From assembly GCA_941918925.1 (NCBI GenBank), contig OW799234.1, positions 120,416,284 through 120,480,283 of the forward strand: 64,000 bases of DNA. Direction: 5' to 3'. The position numbers and the translations under genes were made by a program. This DNA is from Phyto melanocephala. Lineage: Eukaryota > Arthropoda > Insecta > Diptera > Rhinophoridae. The notes under the pieces were generated by a model. It searched no databases, was not told the DNA's origin, and was given only the letters and a program-made list of their open reading frames with translations. Positions 1 to 9,500 of the stretch are shown here, piece after piece. Position 1 is the stretch's first letter. Each line of letters begins with the position of its first letter.

Positions 1-320
1 TGAGTATATTAATGAACTGCATTCTATTTTAACAAGTGCACAGAACTCGTGCATATATGGTGAAAAGCATCCGCTGTTACTTGAGTTAATTTTGTTTGTT
101 TACATGAATTGTACAAGATATTTTGCATGATGTTGCATTCATTTTTAAGCACATCATTTATGACAAATTGCTTCGCATTTAAGGAGTCATTTAGAATTAT
201 TGCTTTGACACAATTAATTTAAAAGTCTTTAAAATGTAATTCGCTTTTCACTAATTGAAATTTTTTTCTGGGTACTTTCAATCAAACTTTATAATCATAC
301 TGGTCTATAGTAACTTATAG
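1..320. other. AT-rich non-coding stretch
   Basis: No credible coding region, RNA gene or repeat structure is seen. It is ordinary AT-rich fly intergenic or intronic sequence next to an inverted-repeat element. Confidence 0.5.
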
Positions 321-677
321 TGGGCCAATTCAAAGCAGACTCTCATATTGTACTATGTCATATAATTCATATTAATATGACTAACAAATTATGTATTTAA
401 TACAAGAAAGAAGACAAAGAGATGACGCTGTTAAAAATTGTATGTATACAGGAAAGAAGAAAATATTCTCTCTGAGAGGTAAGAAGCGAAGAAATTCTTT
501 CTGAGAGACAGTATGGTTAAAAGTATAACATAAACAATTTCTTATACATAGGAAACAAATGTGTAAATTCATATTATTTTTTTTGTATGGAAATTACTAA
601 CAAAAATTTTATGCATGCATAAAATAATATGAAATAGTACAAATATGACTGATATGCCACCACTTTGAATTGGCCCA
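321..677. mobile_element. Putative MITE with 15-bp terminal inverted repeats
   Basis: The ends are a perfect 15-bp inverted repeat: tgggccaattcaaag at 321-335 and its complement at 663-677, giving a 357-bp element. No long frame in it looks like a transposase. A target-site duplication is not evident, so the superfamily is open. The outer sequence loosely resembles the ends of the element at 3830-4059 (agcccaattcacaa), which suggests but does not prove relationship. Confidence 0.55.
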
Positions 678-2385
678 GTGTCTTTTGCGTAAGAACCCTT
701 TTAATAGTATGTTGCAGTGATGTACATGGATTAAACCAATCCAAATATATCTGGAGCAATAAGAAAAAACTCTTTCTTTTTATCGTTTTTTCAGTACATC
801 GGTTTGATATACATATATTTTTAAATTTATTTGTTGCAAAAAGATAGGCAAAAAGTTTAATGCTATAATTTCATGCAAAGTTGTCCAAAATAGTTAACAA
901 TTCGCATGAGAATAGTTTTAAATTGCGACATTTCAATGCTGTTATCTCAATTTTAGATTATGTCGAATTAAGCAGTTATTTTTTTTTTTGCCACAGATAT
1001 AATACGCAATGATTCGTTTCACATGTAACTTTAAAGGGTTAAAATTATATTGTATGCATGGTTTATTATGGTGTGGCATCAGTATCTGAAATGTGATAAT
1101 TTCTTATCAAATTTTACACTTAACTTATAAATTTTTTTTATTGAAAGAAAAACATTTAATTGTTTGTTGTATTGCATTGTTAATTATTTATTTTATTAAG
1201 CTCCATAATGGTTTTAAGTGTATGTATGTATATTACATTTACATACATATATAATTGTTATCTGAAAAAATTCACAATTACAAAATATTATTCGTGTATG
1301 AATGTATGCTATACATATCAATATATTTTAATTTAATATTTATAACATTCTTCTTTATATAAAAAGATATTTGAATAGAAAATAACATGATTATTTTTTA
1401 AAATCTCTTAAAAGCTAAGTAAAGAAATTTTGTTGGTTTTCCAAATACATACGGAAGGAAGCATATACATAAATGAAGTCTCCAATCAACATGTTGTTTA
1501 ATCTTTTAATATATTATCAAAATGAATACTGTGTATGTATGTATTTATTTGTTTTTGTAAGGTGTTAATTTTTTAACAAATTTCTTTTGTATCTTTTCTA
1601 CCCTATAGTGTTTTTAGGTATGTGTATAAATATAAAAATGTTTTTCTTAAATATTTTACCTTTTTTAATTTTTCGTTTTTTTTTCCTTTAAAACGAGTAA
1701 TTACAATTATTTTCAATTTATATAAAAAAAACACTTAAGATTATAAAATATATTATATTAACAATTGCTTAAATAATAATTAAACAATTTTATTAAATTT
1801 AATAAGATAAACCTTATTAAATAATATTAAAAAAAAAGGAAAATAAGTCTTTTCTCCATACTTTTGTTTTTTTTTTCTTATAAAAAAACTACAGATTTCA
1901 GTTTTTTTTGTTTAAATCCTACACATTATAAAAACGTGCTGTAAAAAATTGTGGGGAAGGAGCATATTTTTTTTTGTGTGAAGCGAGTTTCTCTTAATTT
2001 AAGTTTTTCTATACAGTTAAGTCTTGCTTGATCTGTTTTTACAAATATGTATGTACATATATACAAATACATATGTATGTATGTTTTTAAATTTTTTTTT
2101 TTTTGAGAAGTTTTCTTTTACCCGTTTAAGTACATCATAGAAACGGAATGATATCGATGCACATTGTCACTTACTCGTTATTGTTAAAAACTTTATACGC
2201 TGATATAAGGGAACTTCAAATATAAATGGTTATGTAAAACAATAAATTTATTTAAAAAAAAAAACGTTTTAAGAGAAATAAATTTCTAAATAAAAAATGA
2301 CTAAAAACTTAAAACCAATTTAATTCCTTACACCAGAATGGAATTCAAACGATGTTGTCAAATTGACATTTTAACAAAATTTTTA
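678..2385. other. AT-rich non-coding stretch
   Basis: Homopolymer A/T runs and scattered short ATAC/GTAT microsatellites (for example around 1218-1250 and 2045-2080) are all that is visible. No coding or RNA feature is supported. If the host gene at 14.6-19.9 kb continues leftward, this could be its intron. Confidence 0.5.
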
Positions 2386-2638
2386 TATCTGTGGCTTGGA
2401 GCTAAAAGGGCCATTGCCATTTTTTTGCTCTTTTGAGATAATCATTGCATTATATTTGCTTTCTTGCTCTATTTCATTATGGTAAAACAGCTAAAGTCAT
2501 ACTTAACACAGAACAGTTTCATAAATAAAATGCTGGCCAATGTCACTATGAAAGCACCTATAAAAGTTAAAGTTCAATTCCAATTTTCTCAAAAGTAAAT
2601 ATTTTGACATTGGCCCTTTTAGCTCCAAGCCACAGATA
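2386..2638. mobile_element. TA-flanked MITE (Tc1/mariner type)
   Basis: A 253-bp element is bounded by inverted repeats of about 28 bp, beginning tatctgtggcttggag at 2386 with its complement ending at 2638. Both ends are flanked by TA dinucleotides (2384-2385 and 2639-2640), the target duplication expected of Tc1/mariner transposition. The interior has no coding capacity, so any movement would need a transposase supplied from elsewhere. Confidence 0.75.
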
Positions 2639-3829
2639 TATTATAACAGTAATAATATCTAACGCTGTTGAAAAAGTAAAAAAAATTGAATTTAGTTTTA
2701 CCTTAAAAAAATTTTATTTAAAAAATTTTTAAAATTAAATTTCCGATTTTGTTTTAATCTGGTTGTAAATAATTTTTACTAAAGACTTTTTTTAAGTACT
2801 AAATTATGTATATTGTCTTAATTTTTTAAACCGAGCCGATGTTAAATCGAGAGAATAAAGAAAATCTTCTGATTTTTAACTTGGTGTTTTGTAAATCGTA
2901 CGATTTACCACCGACAATATAATGAAATTGACAATTCCAAACAATTTGATTGCACTCGGAATTCTGAAAAATTGCTGCTATGACAATTTTGAACAATTTA
3001 ATTCCACTTGGAAGACAGAACAGGGAAACAAATTTGTTAGTTACCATAATTGTATATAGTTTTTTTTAGAAGACTTAAAGCTTCAAGTACAAGGTTTGAT
3101 ATTTTATCATTTTGCATGTGTTTTGCAGAGAAAAAGAAACTGAATTTGATTTATTAACACGCAAGTTTAAGTAGTCAATTTCAAACGAGTTAAAAATGTG
3201 ATTTAAGTTTATAAAAAACATCAAAAATATATACAATTTCATTTTAAAATCAAAAAGTTTACATTTAATAAAATATTTAACAAATTCTTAATATTTAGAC
3301 AATTAAAAAATTTCGGTATGCAGAACTAAACATCTTGCAACAGTTAATAAAAAAATCCCTTATTATCGTTAAGTTTTCAACAAAAATCACATAATTTTCT
3401 CCATAATATTAAATTCAATTTATAAAATTTTCATTGCTTATAATTTTTTTTTTTTTTATTATTAAAAGCAAGACTTTAACCGTATGCTGTTTTTAAAAAG
3501 GCCATGGGTAGTTAAGGCTTGTTAAGTTTTAATTGCAACTTAATAATTTATGTATAAAATGAGGACTAGAATAGAGTATTTTGTAACCTAAATTGTAAAC
3601 GGCCACAAAAAAGTTTTCGATAAGTGTGCGGGTTAATAAAAAACAACCTGTTTTAGGTTATGAATTTATTTCAATCCTAACTAAGGCTGTTTTTATTTCC
3701 TTTGACTTTTAGTTACACACAGTTATAATACTTAAACGTATAATATAATTTGTATGCAATTATTTTATGCAAAGGGTACATAATTACATACATATACATA
3801 TGTATGTATATAAAATGTTTTATTACATT
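2639..3829. other. AT-rich non-coding stretch
   Basis: An open frame of 73 codons on the minus strand (2826-3047) lacks splice signals or recognisable motifs and includes a palindromic aaatcgtacgattt. I treat it as chance. Nothing else is supported. Confidence 0.45.
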
Positions 3830-4059
3830 AGCCCAATTCACAAATAGTCTAGCAATCAGTGCATTTGCAAAATGGTAGAGTATATTTTTACGTTATACTT
3901 AAAAAAGAAAAATATGTACAAATAGAACACATTTGTTATTTCGCAAGTGACAAATCGTCGTTCGTAAATTATTGTGTTCTATGTGGCATATAAAACCTTT
4001 ATTCCTGTAGAACACAATAATTTACGAACGACGAAATGCACAAGATTGTGAATTGGGCT
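3830..4059. mobile_element. MITE with 14-bp ends and an internal hairpin
   Basis: The ends are agcccaattcacaa (3830-3843) and its complement (4046-4059). Inside is a perfect 26-bp-arm hairpin (see 3956-4033). The element is 230 bp with no coding capacity. A target duplication is not clear. The inner hairpin recurs at 16309-16383 without these outer ends, so the two parts may be separable units. Confidence 0.6.
3956..4033. repeat. 78-bp perfect hairpin, recurrent
   Basis: Arms of 26 bp, starting cgtcgttcgtaaattatt at 3956, are perfectly complementary to 4008-4033 around a 26-nt loop. A diverged copy of the whole hairpin lies at 16309-16383. RNA or single-stranded DNA from this segment would fold tightly. 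Confidence 0.8.
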
Positions 4060-5232
4060 TTTTGTTGTTGTTGTTGATGAAACATTGATTATTCCAGCAT
4101 AAAGGATTAAGTACCGGTTCTGCAAAAACTTAAAAATTTTTATAAAAAACGATTTTAAATCCTTTAAGAATTCAAATAATTCTAATCCTCATAACTATAT
4201 TAAACTTTCGCCATTTTTTTTTAAGTCGAAAAAAGAAAAGATCAATACCCTCAAAAGGTGATAACAAACTATTTAAAATAGTAAATTACAAAATATATAT
4301 ATATGTACGTTGTTTTAATTATTTTGACGTGGAATGGGATTTTTGTTTATTCATTAACAACAGCATGCCAGCATTCATGCCCACACTGCCCCATTTAACG
4401 CATTCAGACATCTATTATAAAAGTAAAGAAACAATACAATGTAGTATTTACAGATTTTTTTTTCTTATAATTTATATAATTTATATTATTAAATTTTTAT
4501 TATCCTACCTGTCGTTTTCTGACATCCTGTTGGCGACTGCCGTAGCGACACCAATATACAAAGTGCTTATTATTATTCCACAAGCTTTGTTTTGCTTTGC
4601 GTGCAAAGGATATCTGTAAGCAAGGATTTTTAAATGAAACCAAGATTAGTATGGATTTTTTGTTAACAATATAGTTTGTTTATATCCTACACCATCTCTA
4701 TATGGGCGATTCTCGGCTATATTTTTTGCTTGTTTAGCGATTTTTGTTCGAAAACATTTGTAATATTCGCGTAATCGCTTTAAGCTTTCGTCTGTTTTCA
4801 CTCCACTTCTAATTAGAGATCCTATTAAAGATGTTCTTTATTAGAATGGATAAGGTTAAATATTTTTTGGGAAATTTATATACATATTTAATATTTATCC
4901 TGTAAATATGTCGTTTAAAAGGTTTAAAGTAAAAATTTCCTTGTGTAAGTGTGTAGGGAAAGTTTAAAATAAATTTAAATTCTCTTACCAATAAACTTAA
5001 TTGGTGAATTCACAAGTTTCAAAAATTTCACAATAAATAACAACAATATTTATCGTTCATTTATTATTATTTTTTTTTTTTTTTTGCAAGTTATGACATT
5101 ATGATAATACGGAACTTTGAACATCTTGTGAATACACCAAATATGTAAAAAATAAGAAATGCATGGATTTTTCATAACTTAAATATAAATAAAATAAAAT
5201 ATTTATTTCTCGCTACAAAACGTGTAGACTTC
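4060..5232. other. AT-rich non-coding stretch
   Basis: Contains a short gttgtt run just after the MITE, poly-T runs and a 96-codon plus-strand frame (4329-4619) with no recognisable motif. No gene is supported. Confidence 0.45.
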
Positions 5233-5675
5233 GGGCCTGTTCGTAAATGCATCACGGCTGTGCATATTATGCGCACAATGTTCGTAAATGCAAACGTTGG
5301 CAACACTGCAGCTGTCATCTGTTCGTAAATGCAACATTGAAGTCTATTATGCGCAAATAAATACAAAAAACTAATCACAAAAATTGCTGATGCAATAGAT
5401 GTGTGAGTATAAAGAATGTGATTTTTTATGATTTATTTTTGATTATTTTACTTTTTAAACATTTTCAACCTCGAATTTTAAATATATGTCAGATATTCTA
5501 TTATCAAATTCACAAATTAAATTTATAATCATTTTTTCCATTTTCCGCAGTGTTTGCTCGTTCGTAAATGCAGCCATAAAAATAAGCAAAAAGAAGCATC
5601 AGCAACATATGATTTGCAGTGGCAGCGCAAAGTAATCATATTGTGCAGCGCAGTGATGCGTTTACGAACAGGCCC
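5233..5675. mobile_element. PIF/Harbinger-like MITE with repeated internal motif
   Basis: The inverted ends are gggcctgttcgtaaatgc... at 5233-5255 and its near-complement at 5653-5675, with one mismatch in 23. They are flanked on both sides by ttc, a possible 3-bp target duplication. A 3-bp duplication and ends starting GGGCC fit PIF/Harbinger elements, though that family usually targets TWA. The motif ttcgtaaatgc occurs four times in direct orientation (about 5241, 5281, 5331, 5561) and once inverted, as gcgtttacgaa, at the right end; this pattern resembles subterminal transposase-binding repeats. No transposase frame is present. Confidence 0.65.
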
Positions 5676-6255
5676 TTCTTTTTTAAATATCAACGGCCGT
5701 ATGCAAAAAAAAAAACTTAATACACCTTTCCAAAAACTCAAAAAGCTTAAAATACCTTTATTATCTTTAAAACAAAATTACTTTAAAAATACGCTAACAT
5801 TTCTTTCTGTTTTTTACATTTTGTGCAGTTAAATATTGTTAAAACTCTTAAGAGAAGCAACAAATGGTGTTAATTTGTTGACCTTAAAATGTATACATAC
5901 ATATGTATGTCAAATTGATTTGATTGATTTCAAAAATGTGAAATTAATTGTTTTTTTCTTTTGTTGATGTAAATAAATTAAAAAATAAATAAAAAAAAGG
6001 CTCGTTACTCGAATAACATTTCTGCTCCCATGAAAAGAAGTCTTGTTGCTTCTTTTGAAATTATTTATTTTTTGTTTTATTAAATATGAAAGAAATATTT
6101 TATTCTCGATTGGAAAAACATAAGCAACAACAATCAAAGTCAATTATTTAAAGGAATGTTACAAATAAAAATAAAAAAAATTTGTTTAAAGACGACTACG
6201 CGAATGAATTATTTATATTCGTTTTTATGTAACGTTAACGCCAAAATGGTGAAAG
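5676..6255. other. Non-coding; segment resembling 45.72-45.92 kb
   Basis: Between about 5690 and 5855 the sequence shares ordered blocks with 45722-45920: acgg(c/t)cgt(a/t)tgcaaaa, then cctttattatctttaaaa, then ttttgtgcagt followed by aaaact. This indicates a diverged interspersed repeat of unknown type. The remainder up to the BEL target site is AT-rich and featureless. Confidence 0.45.
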
Positions 6256-6260
6256 AAGTT

Positions 6261-6489
6261 TGTTACAAACAAGTTTTTTGTTTTGTTTCATACTTTGATT
6301 ATTTACTTTATTTTCAATTATAGATACCTGTATATAAATGTCTAGAATTGACAAAATATATAAAAATTGTTAAAACATTAGTTTGAAAAAAAACCTGATT
6401 GTAAAACTATTAATTTTGAAGTAAAATTAATAAAAATAAATCATAATTGAAACTTACTCTCAAAAAATAGTTTTTTTTTCTTTTCAACA
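6261..6489 (+). repeat. 5' LTR of BEL/Pao element
   Basis: 229 bp, TGTTAC...CAACA. It contains a TATATAAA box (6331-6338) that probably drives genomic RNA synthesis and an AATAAA (6429-6434) that may serve polyadenylation. It is identical to the 3' LTR. Confidence 0.96.
6331..6338 (+). promoter_or_regulatory. TATA box in the 5' LTR
   Basis: TATATAAA sits 70 bp into the LTR and about 200 bp before the Gag-Pol start codon. It is the best candidate core promoter of the element and is duplicated at 12028-12035 in the 3' LTR. The start site itself cannot be read from sequence. Confidence 0.5.
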
Positions 6490-6538
6490 ATCTTCAAAAT
6501 GAATAAATCTAATTATTTGTATACTCGTAATTTCTAAA
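6490..6538 (+). other. Short BEL leader, no canonical primer-binding site
   Basis: Only 49 nt separate the 5' LTR from the Gag start codon. The expected TGG, complementary to a tRNA CCA tail, is absent at the LTR edge and throughout the leader. Priming must use an unusual site, an internal tRNA segment, or another mechanism. Confidence 0.6.
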
Positions 6539-9500
6539 ATGTTTCATACACCACCGAATGATGTTGGAAATCCGAAGAGTTCCAGCGAACATAATGTGGC
6601 GAATCATCCGAGTAATAGTTGCGGCCAATGCAATTTGGAAGATACAAAAGAAATGGTGCAGTGCGATAAATGCAATATATGGTACCACTTTACATGCGCA
6701 GGTGTAACTGACTCTATAGAAAACCATGACTGGATGTGTTTTAGATGTATTGGAGAAACAGCGAATGACAAGTCAGTAAGTGTCCACTTACTTAATAAAA
6801 CGAAGGCTATGTCTATATGTTCCGCCAGTTCTTCAAGACAAAAATTGCTTAAATTGGAGCTTCAACGCCTGGAAGAGGAAAAAGCTTTAGAATCTCGTTT
6901 CCTCAACAGAAAATTTGAAATTCTAGCAATGTCAGAGGAAGGTGCAGAAAGCATTTGTAATGAACCTATTTCACGTACGAGAGAATGGGTTTCGAATTTG
7001 CAGGCATACTCGCAAATCAAAAATAAAAATTCTCCATGTAATTCACATACTTGCTTTGACGACAAACGTGAACAACAAAAGAAACAATTCGAAAAAAAAC
7101 CTTTAGAAGAAGATGTGATAGAATTAACAAAAAATCAATTATCAGCACGTAAAGCACTGTCTACCGATCTTCCTGTCTTTAGTGGAAAACCCGAAGAATG
7201 GCCATTATTTATTAGCTCATTTGTAGAAAGCACTAAGCTATGTGGGTACTCTGATTCAGAAAATCTTCTACGACTGCAAAAATGCTTAAAAGGAAAAGCA
7301 TTTGATGCTGTAAGTTGTCATCTTTTGATGCCAAAAAATGTGTCAGAAGTGATTCGAACACTCAAAATGATGTTTGGTCGGCCAGAAATAATAATTAATG
7401 CGCTTTTGGAAAAAATTCGATCAGAAGTGCCTTTAAAAGCAGATAGACTAGATGGTCTTGTAAGCTACGCGATTTCAGTTCGAAATCTTTGTTCTACACT
7501 TGAAGCCTCTGGGTTAGAATCACACAAAAATAATCCTTTGCTTCTTCAGGAACTTGTGGATAAGTTACCAGCTCAAAGCAAAATCAATTGGGCCATGTTT
7601 ATTGCGAATCGTGATGCTGATATACTATTGTTTGCTAAATGGTTGTTTGACATGGCTGAGGCAGTGGCTAAAGTTAGTCCAACAGTTATCTCTTATAAAA
7701 CATATGGCATTGTACATGAACATGAGGTTGAGCAACCTAAACAAATTGAACAATCATGTGTTATATGCTATAAAAATCATTTCGTAGATAAGTGTACCAA
7801 ATTTTCTGAAATGAAGCTTTCTGAGCGTTGGGATAAAGTTCGTCAGTTTAAACTGTGTCGTCTGTGCCTTCAGAAACATGGTTTTTATCGATGCATTGAT
7901 GCAAAGTGCCCTGTCGATAATTGTGAAGCTAGGCATCACAAATTACTTCACAAATATAAAGAAAACCCCGTTGTCACAACACATTCAATTTCAAGTTTTA
8001 GTGAAAAAACATTTTTTAAAATTGTACCCATTATACTGTATAATAAGTATACTTCCGTTAAGACTTTTGCATTTTTGGACGATGGATCAAATGTTACTCT
8101 TATACAAAAAGACATTTGTGATCAGCTTGGTTTAGAAGGTAACATTAATAACCTATGCTTAAAATGGACCTCAGAGGCTAGTCGTGTGGAAAAAAATTCA
8201 ATGCAAGTCAACGTTTTAATTTCTGGTTGTAATGAAAATTCAAAAAAGTATGAACTCCTTAATGTGCGAAGTGTTGAAAATCTTTCTTTGCCATTACAAA
8301 GTATAACCAAACAAGACTTAGAAACCTATAAGCATCTAAAGAATATTCCGTTATCTACTTATAACAATGTTTCACCAAAAATTCTTATTGGCTTAAACAA
8401 TGGCCACGTATGTAATTCTTTAAAAATGGTTGAAGGTGCTATAAACGAACCTTGTGCTTCTAAAACAAGGTTGGGTTGGGTTATGCATGGCGGCAGTGAT
8501 TCGACTCTTGAAAAAACTATCGGATATCATAAGATCGAACTATGCAACTGTGACTGCGAAATGGAAAAGTTAAACAATATAGTAACGGAATATATGTCTT
8601 TGGAAAATGCTGGACGAAAGTACGAAATAGTATCCCCGGAAGAAAAGCGTGGAAAATTCTTACTACAAACTACCACTAAACGTATCGGTGAGCGATTTGA
8701 AACTGGGCTGCTCTGGAAGGAAGACACAGTGGAAGTACCAAATAGTTATTTAATGGCACTGAAGCGGCTGCAATGCCTTGAAAAAAAATCAAACCCCGAA
8801 CAAATTCTGACTATCACACAACAAATTAATACATTAGTGGAAAAAGGTTATGCCCGAAAGTTGTCCGAAAATGAAGTAAATATTTCAAAAGGTATTACGT
8901 GGTATCTTCCTATATTTACGGTCATAAGTCCTAACAAGCCAGGTAAGATTCGGTTGGTCTGGGATGCAGCAGCAAAAGTGAAGGGAGTTTCTTTAAATTC
9001 TATGCTCCTAAAAGGTCCAGATTTGACGACCTCGTTACTTTCCACTTTGTATGGTTTTCGCTTAAGGAAAATTGCCATTTGTGCAGACATTAAAGAGATG
9101 TTTCACCAGGTGCTAATTCGTAAAGAAGATCAAAATGCCCAGCGTTTTATTTGGCGAAACGGCGAAAATAAACAAAAGCCTGATGTCTATGTAATGAAAG
9201 TAATGACATTTGGTGCTGCGTGTTCTCCAAGTTCAGCACAATATATTAAAAATACAAATGCGCTAGAATTTAGAGACCAATTTCCAAGAGCTGTAGATTC
9301 AATTATTAATCACCATTATGTAGACGACTTATTAGACTGTGCAGATACTGTTGATGAAGCAATTAAGTTATCAAAACAAGTGGCTTTTATTCACAGCAAG
9401 GGCGGTTTTTTTATCCGAAACTGGAAATCAAATTCAAAGGTTGTAATGAAGAGCCTTGGTGAAATAGAAGAGCAAAACAAAGTCGTAATTGAACCTAATA

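Noticed and set aside
2826..3047. Minus-strand 73-codon frame as a further host exon
   Set aside because: No acceptor with a pyrimidine tract, no donor, no motif and a palindromic segment.
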